Positions 11,721-21,990 of a stretch of DNA of 64,000 nt are shown here, in pieces (position 1 is the stretch's first letter; every line of letters begins with the position of its first letter). The notes below the pieces were generated by a model. The model saw only the letters and a list, made by a program, of their open reading frames with translations. It made no database searches and was not told the DNA's origin. A program made the translations under genes and the position numbers. This DNA comes from Siphonodentalium dalli (Eukaryota; Mollusca; Scaphopoda; Gadilida; Siphonodentaliidae): NCBI GenBank assembly GCA_032622095.1, contig CP136063.1, positions 181,145,956 through 181,209,955 on the forward strand. The letters run 5' to 3'.

Positions 11721-12226
11721 GGTAATTACATTCTTCAGCAATATTGCTGTTACAAAATATTTTTCTCTAAATTTATTTTTGAGAATATTTACCTGTAATA
11801 TCATATACCCGCTATAGCTGATTCTTACTCCCGAGATTTGCATGGATATCACCATACCATTCAAAATTGGTCCTTATTAAACCGCCACGACATTTAGCTG
11901 GCTGATAGAGAAGGTTGATTTTCCACTCTCACTTTTAAAACGATTTTCATATAATTTTTTCATATTGCAACACCCGATTTACTTTTAATGAATCTGAACC
12001 AATAAAATTCTAAAATAATAATAGACATTCTGCATGATGTAATAATTTAAGCCACCAAAATGGCTGCGAAAACACCAAGCAGACATTTTTGGCTCTGAAT
12101 GTAGAACGCACATGAATCCGTATGGGGAGCCCCATGCATTCCCCCAATACTGTTGAAACTAAATGTAAATGTGGTGTTCTAAGACATTAATTAAAGGCAT
12201 GAATGGCCTTCGTGGTTGGTATCCTG

Positions 12227-13173
12227 TTAAGGAGGAGACGCACGTTTTGCATAAATCCAGCCAAAAATAGCAAGAGATTTTCAACAAAGAATTTCTCTTA
12301 ATCTATCTGGCAAAATATTTTGAATTTTTACATATCACCATCTTCATTGTATGTAGAATCTGAGCAATTATTAAGAGACAACAAAAACAATGGGTTTTAA
12401 TACATTTGAGATGTTGAAAATATTATTTAATTTTTTGCCCCTTTCGGTACCAAGAACTGCTGGAATAATTAATAATTTCACACAAAACTTCAATCACGAA
12501 ATAGCTTATTGTCTTGGCTCTATGAGAGGAGGCTTCATTTGTATCATAATGTCGAGTTAGATTTTTAATTGCACAATATAGCATCACACATCATACCCCC
12601 CATATATTTATAATGAAAAATAAAGCAGTCACAAATATTCCAGCCCAATGCAAACAAATATTGCTGTGTAGTGTGGTCCACTCAACCAGGGAGCAATCAG
12701 CATGAATTAGGCCACAGTGTGGTGGTGGTCAGCTTTAACTTGGTTATTTACCCATGACCCACAACTCATCTCAGCCCAATTGTTCATTGACCCACATACA
12801 TCGCATGAGAATCCTCAAATATAAATTTATGCGTAGTTGCCTTTCTTAATGAAACTAGTCATTAAATTTCACAAATAAAGAATTGTTAAGTTTCCTCTCA
12901 TGATCTGGAGATATGATATCGTGGATATATGAACTGCACTTTTGAAAAAAGTATATTTTACAGAAGTTCTTGGTACCTGAAAACAGTGAAATTTTAAATA
13001 TTTTTCATGCCATAAAAGTAAAGTATATTAGGTTATACTATCCAATTGGTCGATGATTCTTAAATACTGTGTCACAATAATTGCTTGTACCCAATTTCAA
13101 AAAGAAACTCCTAACATATTTTGAGAAATTCCGTTTTGAAATACCAGGAAATTTTGTAAAACGTGCGTCTTAA
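12227..13173. mobile_element. TTAA-bounded element, about 930 bp family, copy A
   Basis: Ends are TTAAGGAGGAGACGCACGTT and AACGTGCGTCTTAA. Two more copies lie at 26681-27588 (inverted) and 34144-35071. Shared internal landmarks are GAGATTTTCAACAAAGAATT, CTGAGCAATTATTAAGAG and GTGGTCCACTCAA. No open frame is conserved among the copies, so it is non-autonomous. Confidence 0.8.
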
Positions 13174-13369
13174 CTTTACACACCCGTTAAAACTGCCATA
13201 AACAGAAAGAATATTAAAATATAGACATATTTTGCTCTTATTCCAATCATAAATATCGCGTAGATAGCATATGTTAAGCTGTGTTATTTGATCAAAAGCC
13301 ATTTCTGTAACTTGTTTGACTTCTGTTTACACAACAAAGCGTACTAACTTGAGAATAACATACTATTTA

Positions 13370-13837
13370 CGCGATATCTATGAGCCTTGATATACGGTTT
13401 TAATAACAATCCATGCCGTAAACTATGATTAAAATACTATAATTCATCACCATTTGGAACGTTTGTGTCTCAGAAGATGCCCATAGAGAAATAGAAAACA
13501 GCTTAAATCAATCATAGAAAGATTTCCCTCGTTATGGCTCCCAGAATGCAACAGAATTCAAACTAAAAATGTATTTTCAATAGGAGATGAATAACTCTAT
13601 CTTTATGATATAGATTTACCCCCCTCCATTGGAAAACAAATACACTTTACACCACAATCCAGAAGCAACTTAAGCACAAAAGCACGTCGGTAACTCAACA
13701 AAAACAACATGTTCAAGTTTATTACACCGGATAAGTTGATAATACAATGCTTTTGAGCTTCCTCTTTCAAATGGTATATAATATGGCATATATTTTATAT
13801 ATGTTATCTGTGGTTCGAAAATTAAGCGGGCCTTCAA
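13370..13837. mobile_element. Degraded TTAA-type MITE, second copy at 38669
   Basis: It is an inverted, diverged copy of 38669-39141. Shared words include GATATACGGTTTTAATAACA, AACATGTTCA, GAGCTTCCTCTTTCAA and GAAAATTAAGCGGGCCTT. The outer ends have decayed. Confidence 0.65.
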
Positions 13838-13928
13838 TGTGAGGTACCGGTACCCACACAAGAGACACGATTCGTTGTAACAACGTTGACCACCCCTTTG
13901 ATTTGCTACGATATAGAGTTATTCATCT

Positions 13929-14275
13929 TTGATCTAGAATTGTTATGCTCGTTCAGAATAGAGTTGTCCCTCATGGTTTCCATGATTATTTGGATCAATA
14001 CTAGTTATCAATATCTTTGCAATTATATCTGTTTGCAAGCACATTGACAAACCCAATGCAGGGTTTATCCCCCCCTCGTTGATTCGAAACGACAGAAAGT
14101 GGTGCGCTCTCGTAGATATTACCACACTGAAGCGCATATTCATTATATTCATTTTTGGTATAGAATTGATGTGCTCGATCAGAATAGAGTTATCCCTCAT
14201 GGTGTCCATGATAATTTTGATCCATAGTTATTATGAACCATCTTTGCAATTATCCGACGAACTCTATCCATGCAT
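13929..14275 (+). repeat. Direct duplication, period about 228 bp
   Basis: CAGAATAGAGTTGTCCCTCATGG TTTCCATGA at about 13954 recurs as CAGAATAGAGTTATCCCTCATGG TGTCCATGA at about 14180. TATTGGATCAAT/TTTGATCCATAG and ATCTTTGCAATTAT are shared downstream. It lies just before the FoxE exon 2 acceptor. Confidence 0.65.
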
Positions 14276-14519
14276 GGTTTCAAACGAAAGGAATTATGAC
14301 TGGTCATCTTCGGTCGACATTCCAGAACATAATTACCGGTACACGTGTACATATAACATGGAATTAACTGCATGTGTGGGCACATGTCGTGTGGCGGTCC
14401 AAATTTTGAGCATGTTATGTTCAAGAATACTCATTTCAATTTGAGCCTTTCTATTCATTTGCGTATGTTTGCAATTAACATTGATTAAGTTTTTAATCAC
14501 TAACGTGGCTATATTTCAG

Positions 14520-15511
14520 GAAAACCACCGTATAGTTACATCGCAATGATAGCCATGTCGATAGCAAATTCTGCGGAGAGAAAATTGACACTACAAGACA
14601 TATACAAGTTCATCATGGAGAAATTCCCATATTATAAACACCATCCAAATCCCAAAGGATGGAAAGGTTCAATTCGCCACAATCTGGCACTCAACGACTG
14701 TTTTGTAAAGCACCAGCGAAAAGCGGGAAATAAGGGACACGAATGGGGTATAGATCCTAACTTCGAGGACATGTTTGATCATGGTAGTTTTCTTCGGAGG
14801 AGATATCGGTTCAAAGATGGAGTTAGTAAGAAAGAACTTAGATCTTCTGGCCCAAAGCAGACGGTCGGTTATTTGCCATATTCCATGGACTCTGCATTTA
14901 GGGTACCAATAGTTGCCAATCCTCATCCGCCCAGTTTGTATCCAAACTCAGCTTCTCCGGAGTTAAAAGGTCATCCAACAGATCCAGCGACGCCACACAA
15001 TCAGGGAATATGGAATCCGTTCGTTAAAAAAGAAGACGATCTTCAAGTATGGACCGAGAACCAGTCTAAATCCGGGAACTCTTCTTTGAAGAGAAGTCCG
15101 TCTTCATGCGCTTCCACGCCTTCCCCGGTGCAACCGGGATCCAAGAATCATTCTCCTTTGGGTTCTGAGACTGGTTCCCCACAACAGGAAGATACGAATT
15201 TCATTGACTTGAATCAGTATATGCCAGGTCTAACATATGGCAACATGTGGCCTGCTTCTGGAATTGGTTATACTGGAGTTCATCAAGGATACGTCGATCA
15301 AATGGCTGCAGCCGGAATGGTTTCTCATCCGGCATTTGGAATGTACAACGCCGCTCCCGGTTATGTTGATGCTGCAACTGCGGCTGCGTATAGGAATGCA
15401 GCGGCTATGTATTCACAGTACAACGGTGTTATGCCACAGGCAACCGTGTCGGAGAAATTAAGTCCGACGTTATCTAGTGCTAATTCTAACCACGCCTGGG
15501 CATTATTGTAG
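14520..15511 (+). CDS. Forkhead factor, FoxE-like, exon 2 (DNA-binding domain and C-terminus)
   Basis: This exon supplies residues 160-489. The winged-helix forkhead domain occupies about 161-258, from [15 protein letters not shown] to FLRRRYRFK, and binds DNA through helix 3 ([15 protein letters not shown]). The C-terminus is Ser/Pro-rich (270-390), then Tyr/Ala/Gly/Met-rich with an alanine-rich patch. The GKPPYSYIA entry, the (F/L)RRR(Y/K)RFK exit and the EDMF(D/E)xGSFLRRR block favour FoxE. Three points are odd. The base-contacting Asn of the NSxRHN motif is Gly-209, while His-213 is kept. The usual PGKGNYW of wing 1 is GNKGHEW. Two extra residues precede helix 3 (HHPNPKGW). FoxD/FoxC-like or another divergent Fox class is the alternative. 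Forkhead identity is certain; the class is about 60 percent. Confidence 0.95.
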
Positions 15512-15664
15512 TGTGAGACATGCGAGTCCTGTTCTTTCTGAGATTTTGGTCTCTTTTGATATCAGTGATATAAACTTTTAGAGTTAACACGGGGCAACCA
15601 CCAATGGTATTACACATGTAGACATACTATCTACTGTCATTTATTTTATGTAAGCCAATAAGCG

Positions 15665-15901
15665 TGATCACTGAGTCGCTACCGTGTTGGATCCATCCAG
15701 CCCCGTTCCGCGCAATCAGTGCTACAGGTCAAAGTTCTGGAGTTCCATATATGGAGCTTTTGAATATTCATGAAATCCATATATGCAATTCATGAATATT
15801 CAAAACTCCATATATGGAATGCTATTCCAGAACTACGACCTGTAGAACTTAAACTGCGATGGGGGACTGGATCGATCCAATATGGTAGCGACTCAGTGAT
15901 C
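15665..15901. repeat. 237 bp palindrome in the forkhead 3' flank
   Basis: GATCACTGAGTCGCTACC at the left pairs with TGGTAGCGACTCAGTGATC at the right, and pairing continues inward through ACAGGTC/GACCTGT and TCCATATATGGA to a loop near 15781. It starts 154 bp after the forkhead stop codon, so it is probably transcribed in the 3' UTR, where it would form a very long hairpin. Confidence 0.85.
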
Positions 15902-16132
15902 TATAGCTAATACTACGACAACCTCTGCAAATTTTATGTGTGGTTGTTTTTTTATAGCAGTTTTTCCGGTTTTAGTATTTTTTTTAATATCGCCGAACTG
16001 TAACATGAAAGTTATACATTTAAACATGAAAATTGCATATCGAACGCAATTCAAATGAGAACATGTTTTGTTTTAACTTTTGTTTTATCTAAATGCTTTA
16101 TCTTATCGGTACCTTTCATATCGAAATCGGGT

Positions 16133-16160
16133 AATAAATTAGTAAAATGAAAATAATAAA
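16133..16160 (+). terminator. Candidate poly(A) signals of the forkhead gene
   Basis: AATAAA occurs at 16133-16138 and 16155-16160, about 620-650 bp after the stop codon. They are the first canonical hexamers downstream. No downstream U/GU-rich element was scored. Confidence 0.4.
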
Positions 16161-16720
16161 GTGACAAACGAAGTAGTTTTTCCATAATTTCCAATTTTAA
16201 AACAGTAATTTTCATTGAATGGTAATACCAAACACATCTTCGCTGTCAATTTTGACTTCATTGGACATCGTTGTCAAACTTGCTGTATTAGATAAAATTT
16301 TCGATTCTTTGAATTTAGCCAGGGAATTATAAACTAATATGCTGATGCGTTCTGTTTTGTTCCTGTATGCCCCAAGTCGTGCAGTTTCGCTTGGTACTTG
16401 CATCACTATAATATGATAATATTATATTCCCTAGATATACAGAGAAGTAATTTATAGTTTCCCAGTATCTTTATGATGGAATTGTTCATATTGTTGAGTT
16501 TTTGTGAATATGTATATATACAAAGAGATATATTAAATATTTTTACACCATAATCATGTTACTTTTTCGCCATAAATTGTATTACATGTCATGCATTCAA
16601 CTCAATGTGTTGCCAGAGCACTGTTTGGAAGGTTAGCTCTTTATATATACCTTATATACATTACGAAAGTTAAATGCCCCCCCCCCCCCGTCCCACCACA
16701 ATGCAGAAGCTACACTATAG

Positions 16721-17076
16721 CTAGATCCCAGATCTTGTCACGAACCTCTACTCTGGCCAACGCCCGGAGAGATCACATTCCACCAATACACAGCCTGGGA
16801 ACAGTTATATACTATTTGAAGTTAATAATGTACTTCACTGTAGGTGAAGATCCCAACTCGAAATTGCACGATTTAAGTGACTGAGCGAATTTGCTTTGCG
16901 TCGCTTACGATTATGGAATTTCTTCTGGGTAATTAATTCATTGTTTATTGCGATATCGGCTCACACAAATCACAGAAAAGCATGCAATATCGAGCTGGGA
17001 GCTCATATTGTTTTTTATTGGTGGAATATGATCTAAACTAGCGTTAGCCAGAGTAGAAATTCATGGCATGATCTAA
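16721..17076. mobile_element. Long-TIR element, TAGATCATGCC family, decayed copy
   Basis: The left arm (CTACTCTGGCCAACGCCCG with AGAGATCACATTCCACCA) and right arm (GGTGGAATATGATCT with GCGTTAGCCAGAGTAGA and GGCATGATCTA) are inverted copies. The interior matches 46640-46790 in the intact copy (46463-46969), for example TTGCGATATCGGCTC and AGAAAAGCATGCAAT. Confidence 0.7.
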
Positions 17077-17599
17077 ATTATAACCAGTTTTGTCTGTGAT
17101 AGCTTGTTTACACCTTTTTTGTTTTGTTTTTAGACAGAACAGCTAATTTTGGTTTTCGATGTCTTGATAATTCGGTTCGAAAACAAACTAATTACTAATA
17201 TAACTATAACCACACCCACCACCATGCATGAATTGATGCTGAATTGGTTGCTATCCCAAATGTTGTTATATTATATGGTACAATGCAGGCACACACAACT
17301 GCATGGTCAATACAAATAAAACACAGTTTTTAGTTAGTGGGAATAGAGAATATTCTTGCCAAAATTGGTTATTCTCATAAATTTGTTATCAAAATAGGCC
17401 ACACACAACACGCCATTCTCATAAATGGGGTTATGAAATAACCCTCGTTGGTGGAATCATTGTCGTTTGTTTATTGGCGAATATAATTCGTCCTGCATTA
17501 AATAATACATAATATATACAATTAGGCCTATATTTCAAACTTCTGAAATGGTACTATGTCACATTCTTCCAGTTGACATGGTGTCTGGTTGCTCAATCA

Positions 17600-18205
17600 T
17601 CAGCTTGATTCACTAACATTAGAACACAAGAAAACCATAGTCAGTAATGGTAACGCCACCAAGATCATATTATTAGCCATAAATATAAATTATAATATAA
17701 AATATATTGGTTACATGAATGCACCGCCTCAGAATTCCGTTAAAACAACTAATCCTTCAAATTATTACAAAAAACTACGGCTTATTACTGCAGGTTTTTC
17801 ATTCACCAAACCAGAAAGCTTCTAAATGCGGATAAAAAATTGGGTTCCCGCCATAAAATCTTCCAGTGTGCATGGCCCAGCCATTATTCATACCTAAACA
17901 TCGAACGCAATTCACGCGGTCATAATAGTTACACACTGCAACTATAAGACATCCATCGAATACACACCCCACGAAAACCCGAAATGTGTTGTCCTGCGAG
18001 ATATCCCACCGCTATAGCTCAATTTGAAACAGCCAGATTAGCCTTACTACAATATCCTAAAACAATAAAGCTTCTCAAATCATCGGCATAGTCAATAGAA
18101 CTTTCACGAACTTGGACATTCCAACTACAGCTTTTACCGGACTCGGGGTCGCAGTACAACTTTAACGCGTCCCAAAATAACCGGAAAAAACAACTATCTA
18201 TTTAT
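17600..18205 (+). repeat. Dispersed 540 bp block, copy 1
   Basis: From 17658 (CCAAGATCATATTATTAGCC) to about 18205 this block is about 98 percent identical by eye to 49241-49790 and 52477-53027. Its upstream extension (AACACAAGAAAACCATAGTC, 17618 onward) is shared instead with 3343. Both strands have short open stretches but none that looks like a real protein. Its class is unknown; no TIRs or LINE tail are visible. Confidence 0.75.
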
Positions 18206-18332
18206 AAAATCCCCATAGGTCCACTGATTTCTAAAATTTTCCCAACAGTATACACCGGTGGCGTTAATGATATGTCTGTAACCCTCTCCTGGCATGAGCT
18301 GCGTCTGTGCAGTACATACTATTATGCGAGTC

Positions 18333-18445
18333 TTACATAGGGAGCCTCGCATGTATAAGAGAATCCACTGGCTTACAAGGTCAAGGTAAATATTGTTAGG
18401 CCAATCTATGGGAGACTCGCATAAATAAGAGAATGCATTGGAACA
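18333..18445. repeat. Palindromic dispersed repeat, second copy at 29806
   Basis: GGGAGCCTCGCATGTATAAG with AGGTAAATATTGTT and GAGAATGCATTGG match 29810-29915 in rearranged, partly inverted order. Each copy has CTCGCAT/ATGCGAG-type arms. Confidence 0.5.
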
Positions 18446-18571
18446 GGGTTTTCGCAAAATTTCAGGAGGATCAAGTCATGGAAGGGTTAAATACATATGT
18501 ATATAGCTAAAATAGTCAATTTGCCTATAGAGATTTGTATGTCATATACGAGATTGTTCAGGCCTGTTTAT

Positions 18572-19048
18572 TTAAAGGTACTCAACCCGTAAAGAGGGTC
18601 CCCATCTCAACAGATTCCAACAACAACAATCCGATCGGAGGGTCCTATATTACTATTTCTTTGGCTTTGGGGGTAAAAAATATTTGATTCGAGTCGAGGA
18701 ACCCATCAAACAAAGCTCAGAGTTATTAGATATTGATTTTTGAAATTTGTTATAAACTCGAGATGAGTACTGCTAACTGCCGTAATCTGCTCTGGATGTG
18801 TTCTCCAAATCTATTCAAACAGACAAGGATGGATAACTCTAAAATCAAGTGGTAATTTTAACGCAATTTTGACTGAGTTCTGGGCCAGATAGTATTCCCG
18901 ATAATGAAAAATAATAGATTTCTAAAATCGATATCTAACAAATCTGAGCTTTGATGGGTGACTTCCTCGACTCGAATCAAATATTTTTGACCCCCGAAGC
19001 CATTGAAATAGTAATTGAGAGGAGTTTTATCGGGTTGAGTACCTTTAA
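18572..19048. mobile_element. TTAA-bounded MITE with long inverted arms
   Basis: Member of the GGTACTCAATCC family. The left arm carries TATTTGATTCGAGTCGAGGA and the right arm carries its complement, TCCTCGACTCGAATCAAATA, so the arms are inverted over roughly 150 bp. It begins TTAAAGGTACTCAACCCG and ends CGGGTTGAGTACCTTTAA. The copy at 55995-56475 has the same long-arm structure. Confidence 0.85.
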
Positions 19049-20829
19049 CTTTGAGAACTGGCTGGTGTCACCGGATACTACTTCACTGATGATTATTTTG
19101 AAGATTAATGTGTGTCTGACAAGGAAGTGGTGTCAATGATCAATGGTATGAAATTTTTTTTTTTCTTCTTAGAAGTGGAGTGGTTTATCGGGAAAAGCCG
19201 ATTAATATATTATTTTATGACTCATACAGTGATTCTTGTTGGGTATTATTGCTTTTGCTTGAGAATCTTGATTGAAGAAAAACGGATAACGGATGCTTTG
19301 GTTGTTTCATATTTTATTGATCATCCCATATTAACATATCAAACATAACATATTTATAACACAATAATGTAGGATGAGCGAATAGGGATTGGAGCACAAG
19401 TTATAACAACTTAGGTGGAGCTCCTCTCCCCGGGAAAAAGATGGCGATGCACAGATGAAAAATTTAAGTACATAAATGTTGACCACAATACAAAAAGAAA
19501 TCTGACAAAATACACAAATACAATATGGAATGTTCAAGATTGGTATGGGGTAAGGGAAGATAGTTTTATATCATATGTTTATGTTTAGTCATGTTGTTCT
19601 CAATACAAGTTAATACACAACTGATAATGTTCACTAAATGTAATGCATCTGTTCATCGCCAAATCGCAATGAGTTTATAATATATTTTTGGACAGCTGCG
19701 AATAATTGGTAATTTCCTTCATTGGAAAGTGAAACTGATCCACAAAGTAGATCAGCAACATGAACTTGATATAATCCTATTCGAATTATTTTTTCTTCGA
19801 GGTTGGTCCTTTCTGTTCGATAATAGGGACAAGTGAAAAAGTAATTATCAGCGTCCTCGTTTAGGTAGCCACAACTACATTCCGGGTTACTTATTAAGTG
19901 ATTTTGACATTTGTCCCCATTCAAATCGCTGCATTTATTTCGGAGTCTACATAACAATATGTTAGCTTTCCTTTTGCCGCTAGAATAAAACATTGGTGGT
20001 TTAAGTGTCCCAAATTGTGGGTTTACAAGATTAGAGAAGGTAGTAATTGATGCGCTTTGTTGTGCTATTTTTTCTAGACCATTCCATATCGAAATCATGG
20101 AAGGAAGGAAACTACTATTTGTATGCTGAGAGCCTGGTACTAAATGTCTAACAAAGTTTGGATTTCTGAACTCATATCTATTGTCCGTTATGTCGCCAGT
20201 TGTTGGAGGGATTTTTTTTAGTATATAGGATGGTGCATGATTAGTCATGATTTGATAAGTGAGACGTAATTTATGCCAGTCTCTGCGTTGTTGGAGAGTA
20301 TTCCAACCAAGTTCACGTAATAAGTTAGCGTTTGAGACAGATCTAGTGACACCACTGACAATTCGTGCTGCATCGTAATGAGATCATCTAATTTACAGAG
20401 GCGGTATGCTGGTGCATTATTCCAGATGACATCACCGTAGTCCATTAAAGGGAGAATGAAAACGTTATACATAATCTCAAGTGTGCGTCTATTCAAAAAA
20501 TATTTCAACTTTCTTAGTTGTGATAGTCTTGATGCTACACTCTTACACATATTATTTATTTGGGGTTGGTCTCACTTTGCAGACATGCGGCAGGGGATTA
20601 ACTCAAGGTGCGACCGACTGTGTTGTTACAACGCTGGCAATTAGGCCGATCCAAGTTAAGTGTTGTGTCCAGGCCCCAGGCCAACTTGTCAAAACTAAAG
20701 CCACGGTAACTGTTGTCACTTGTATTTCGCGCATATGTAAGTTATACTAACTAATGTTCATCGTGAATATTTAGTGTTGTGTCCCGGCCACATTAAACGT
20801 GTTTATACTGTTGACACTTGTAAGTTACA

Positions 20830-21604
20830 TTTGATTTGATTGATTTATTGCTCCACCAATAACACATGGTATATGACAAGGTACATAATATGAATATAAC
20901 ATACATTAGTCAACAATATATATACAAAGATGAATTTTACCGAAGTGGCACTGGGTATAAAATTCGATGAATAATTGCAGTGCGGTAGTATTTTCCTTTT
21001 TTTTTTTAACAATGAAACGTGATTTACACAACAAAACGGAAATACTAGCTCTTTCCATTATGTTCTGTACCCCCAGCTTCACTGCTTCCTTCGTGTGAGA
21101 TTACTATTTTATCCGTTTGAATGCAAGTTTGAGAAATATGCATAGTCGTTTTAGTATTGCCACGTTACATATAGAGAGTAAATCGTGGAATTTCTCTCTA
21201 ACGGGATATTTCCAATAATATTGTGGGATGTATTTCTCTCTGAGGTCTTTAATTACGTCACATTCTAAAACAAAATGGAATTCATCCATCTTCATGTTTA
21301 ATATTATCTTACAAAACTTGAGATGAATCCTTTCAAGACAGTCAACATTTTCGAAACCCCATATCTCAATTCCATAGAGGATGATAGGTAAAACTGTACG
21401 ATCAAACAATTTAAGTGACAAGTCAACAGACAGATTAAGTTTATATATTTTGTTTAAGAGTCCGTACATAGCCCTTGTTGTAACCATGCACGTTTTCTTC
21501 ACTGCTTGACAAAAACGTCCATTATGAAAAAATAAAACACCAAGGTACTGAAACTCAAAAATCAATTTCGTTGTTGAAATACACTCTGAAACGGGGTGAT
21601 CCAA
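20830..21604 (-). mobile_element. 5'-truncated LINE fragment (minus) nested in the TIR element
   Basis: 21604-21104 on the minus strand encodes a post-RT LINE segment (FEFQYLGVLF, NKIYKLNLSVDLSLKLFD, LPIILYGIEIWG). It is followed by about 270 bp of 3' UTR and a GGTGGAGCAATAAATCAATC tail near 20830. The protein differs from the host LINE, so this is another family. Confidence 0.75.
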
Positions 21605-21990
21605 TTATTCCAGTTTATTTTTATGAAGGAAAACGTGAGACACATGCGAGAATACGCCTTGGTTGTAGTGATTTAAAAGCACATAAGTTTGAGCGATTCC
21701 TGACTGATGATCCAAAATGTATTTGTGGGAACATATATTAAGATACAGAACATTATTTTATGAGTGACCCCACAGAAGAGAAAGTATATCGTGCCTTAGA
21801 AAATTCCAGACGTCATTTCAAGATAGTGTACCAGGCGACATAGATGAAGTATATTTCCTGGATGAGATGGCCAAGTTATGCGGTCATTGAGCATGTTGTT
21901 GTCATTTATAAGTTTCTAATTCGTTAATGTCTGTACCTCATTGTTTTTGTCATTATTATTTGCATGTATTTTATATTATCCATAACTAAT
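21605..21990 (+). mobile_element. LINE C-terminal fragment (plus) nested in the TIR element
   Basis: The plus strand from about 21617 to 21880 reads RIRLGCSDLKAHKF, DPKCICGN, a stop, then DTEHYF, which is the usual C-terminal CxCG...TEHYF motif of LINE ORF2. It abuts the minus-strand fragment tail-to-tail-inverted at 21604/21605. That would fit a twin-priming inversion or two separate insertions. Confidence 0.65.

Larger units (their letters stand above)
9360..14519 (+). other. Intron of the forkhead gene, 5160 bp
   Basis: GT at 9360 and a TTTCAG acceptor ending at 14519. It splits the coding sequence in phase 1 exactly at the first residue of the forkhead domain. Most of its length is transposon-derived (9525-10000, 10485-10922, 12227-13173, 13370-13837), with a minisatellite at 11164-11356 and a tandem duplication at 13929-14275. 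Confidence 0.85.

Noticed and set aside
15743-15755. CArG-like CCATATATGG near the forkhead gene
   Set aside because: It is part of the arms of the 237 bp palindrome and occurs on both arms, so it is not evidence of SRF regulation.
16212-16406. 64-codon minus frame downstream of the forkhead gene
   Set aside because: Antisense to the probable 3' flank, no domain, length expected by chance in AT-rich DNA.
17589-17825. Open frame shared by the dispersed 540 bp block at 17.6, 49.2 and 52.5 kb
   Set aside because: The shared frame is low-complexity (Asn/Ile/Tyr-rich AT sequence). The copies are too similar to test for codon-level selection.
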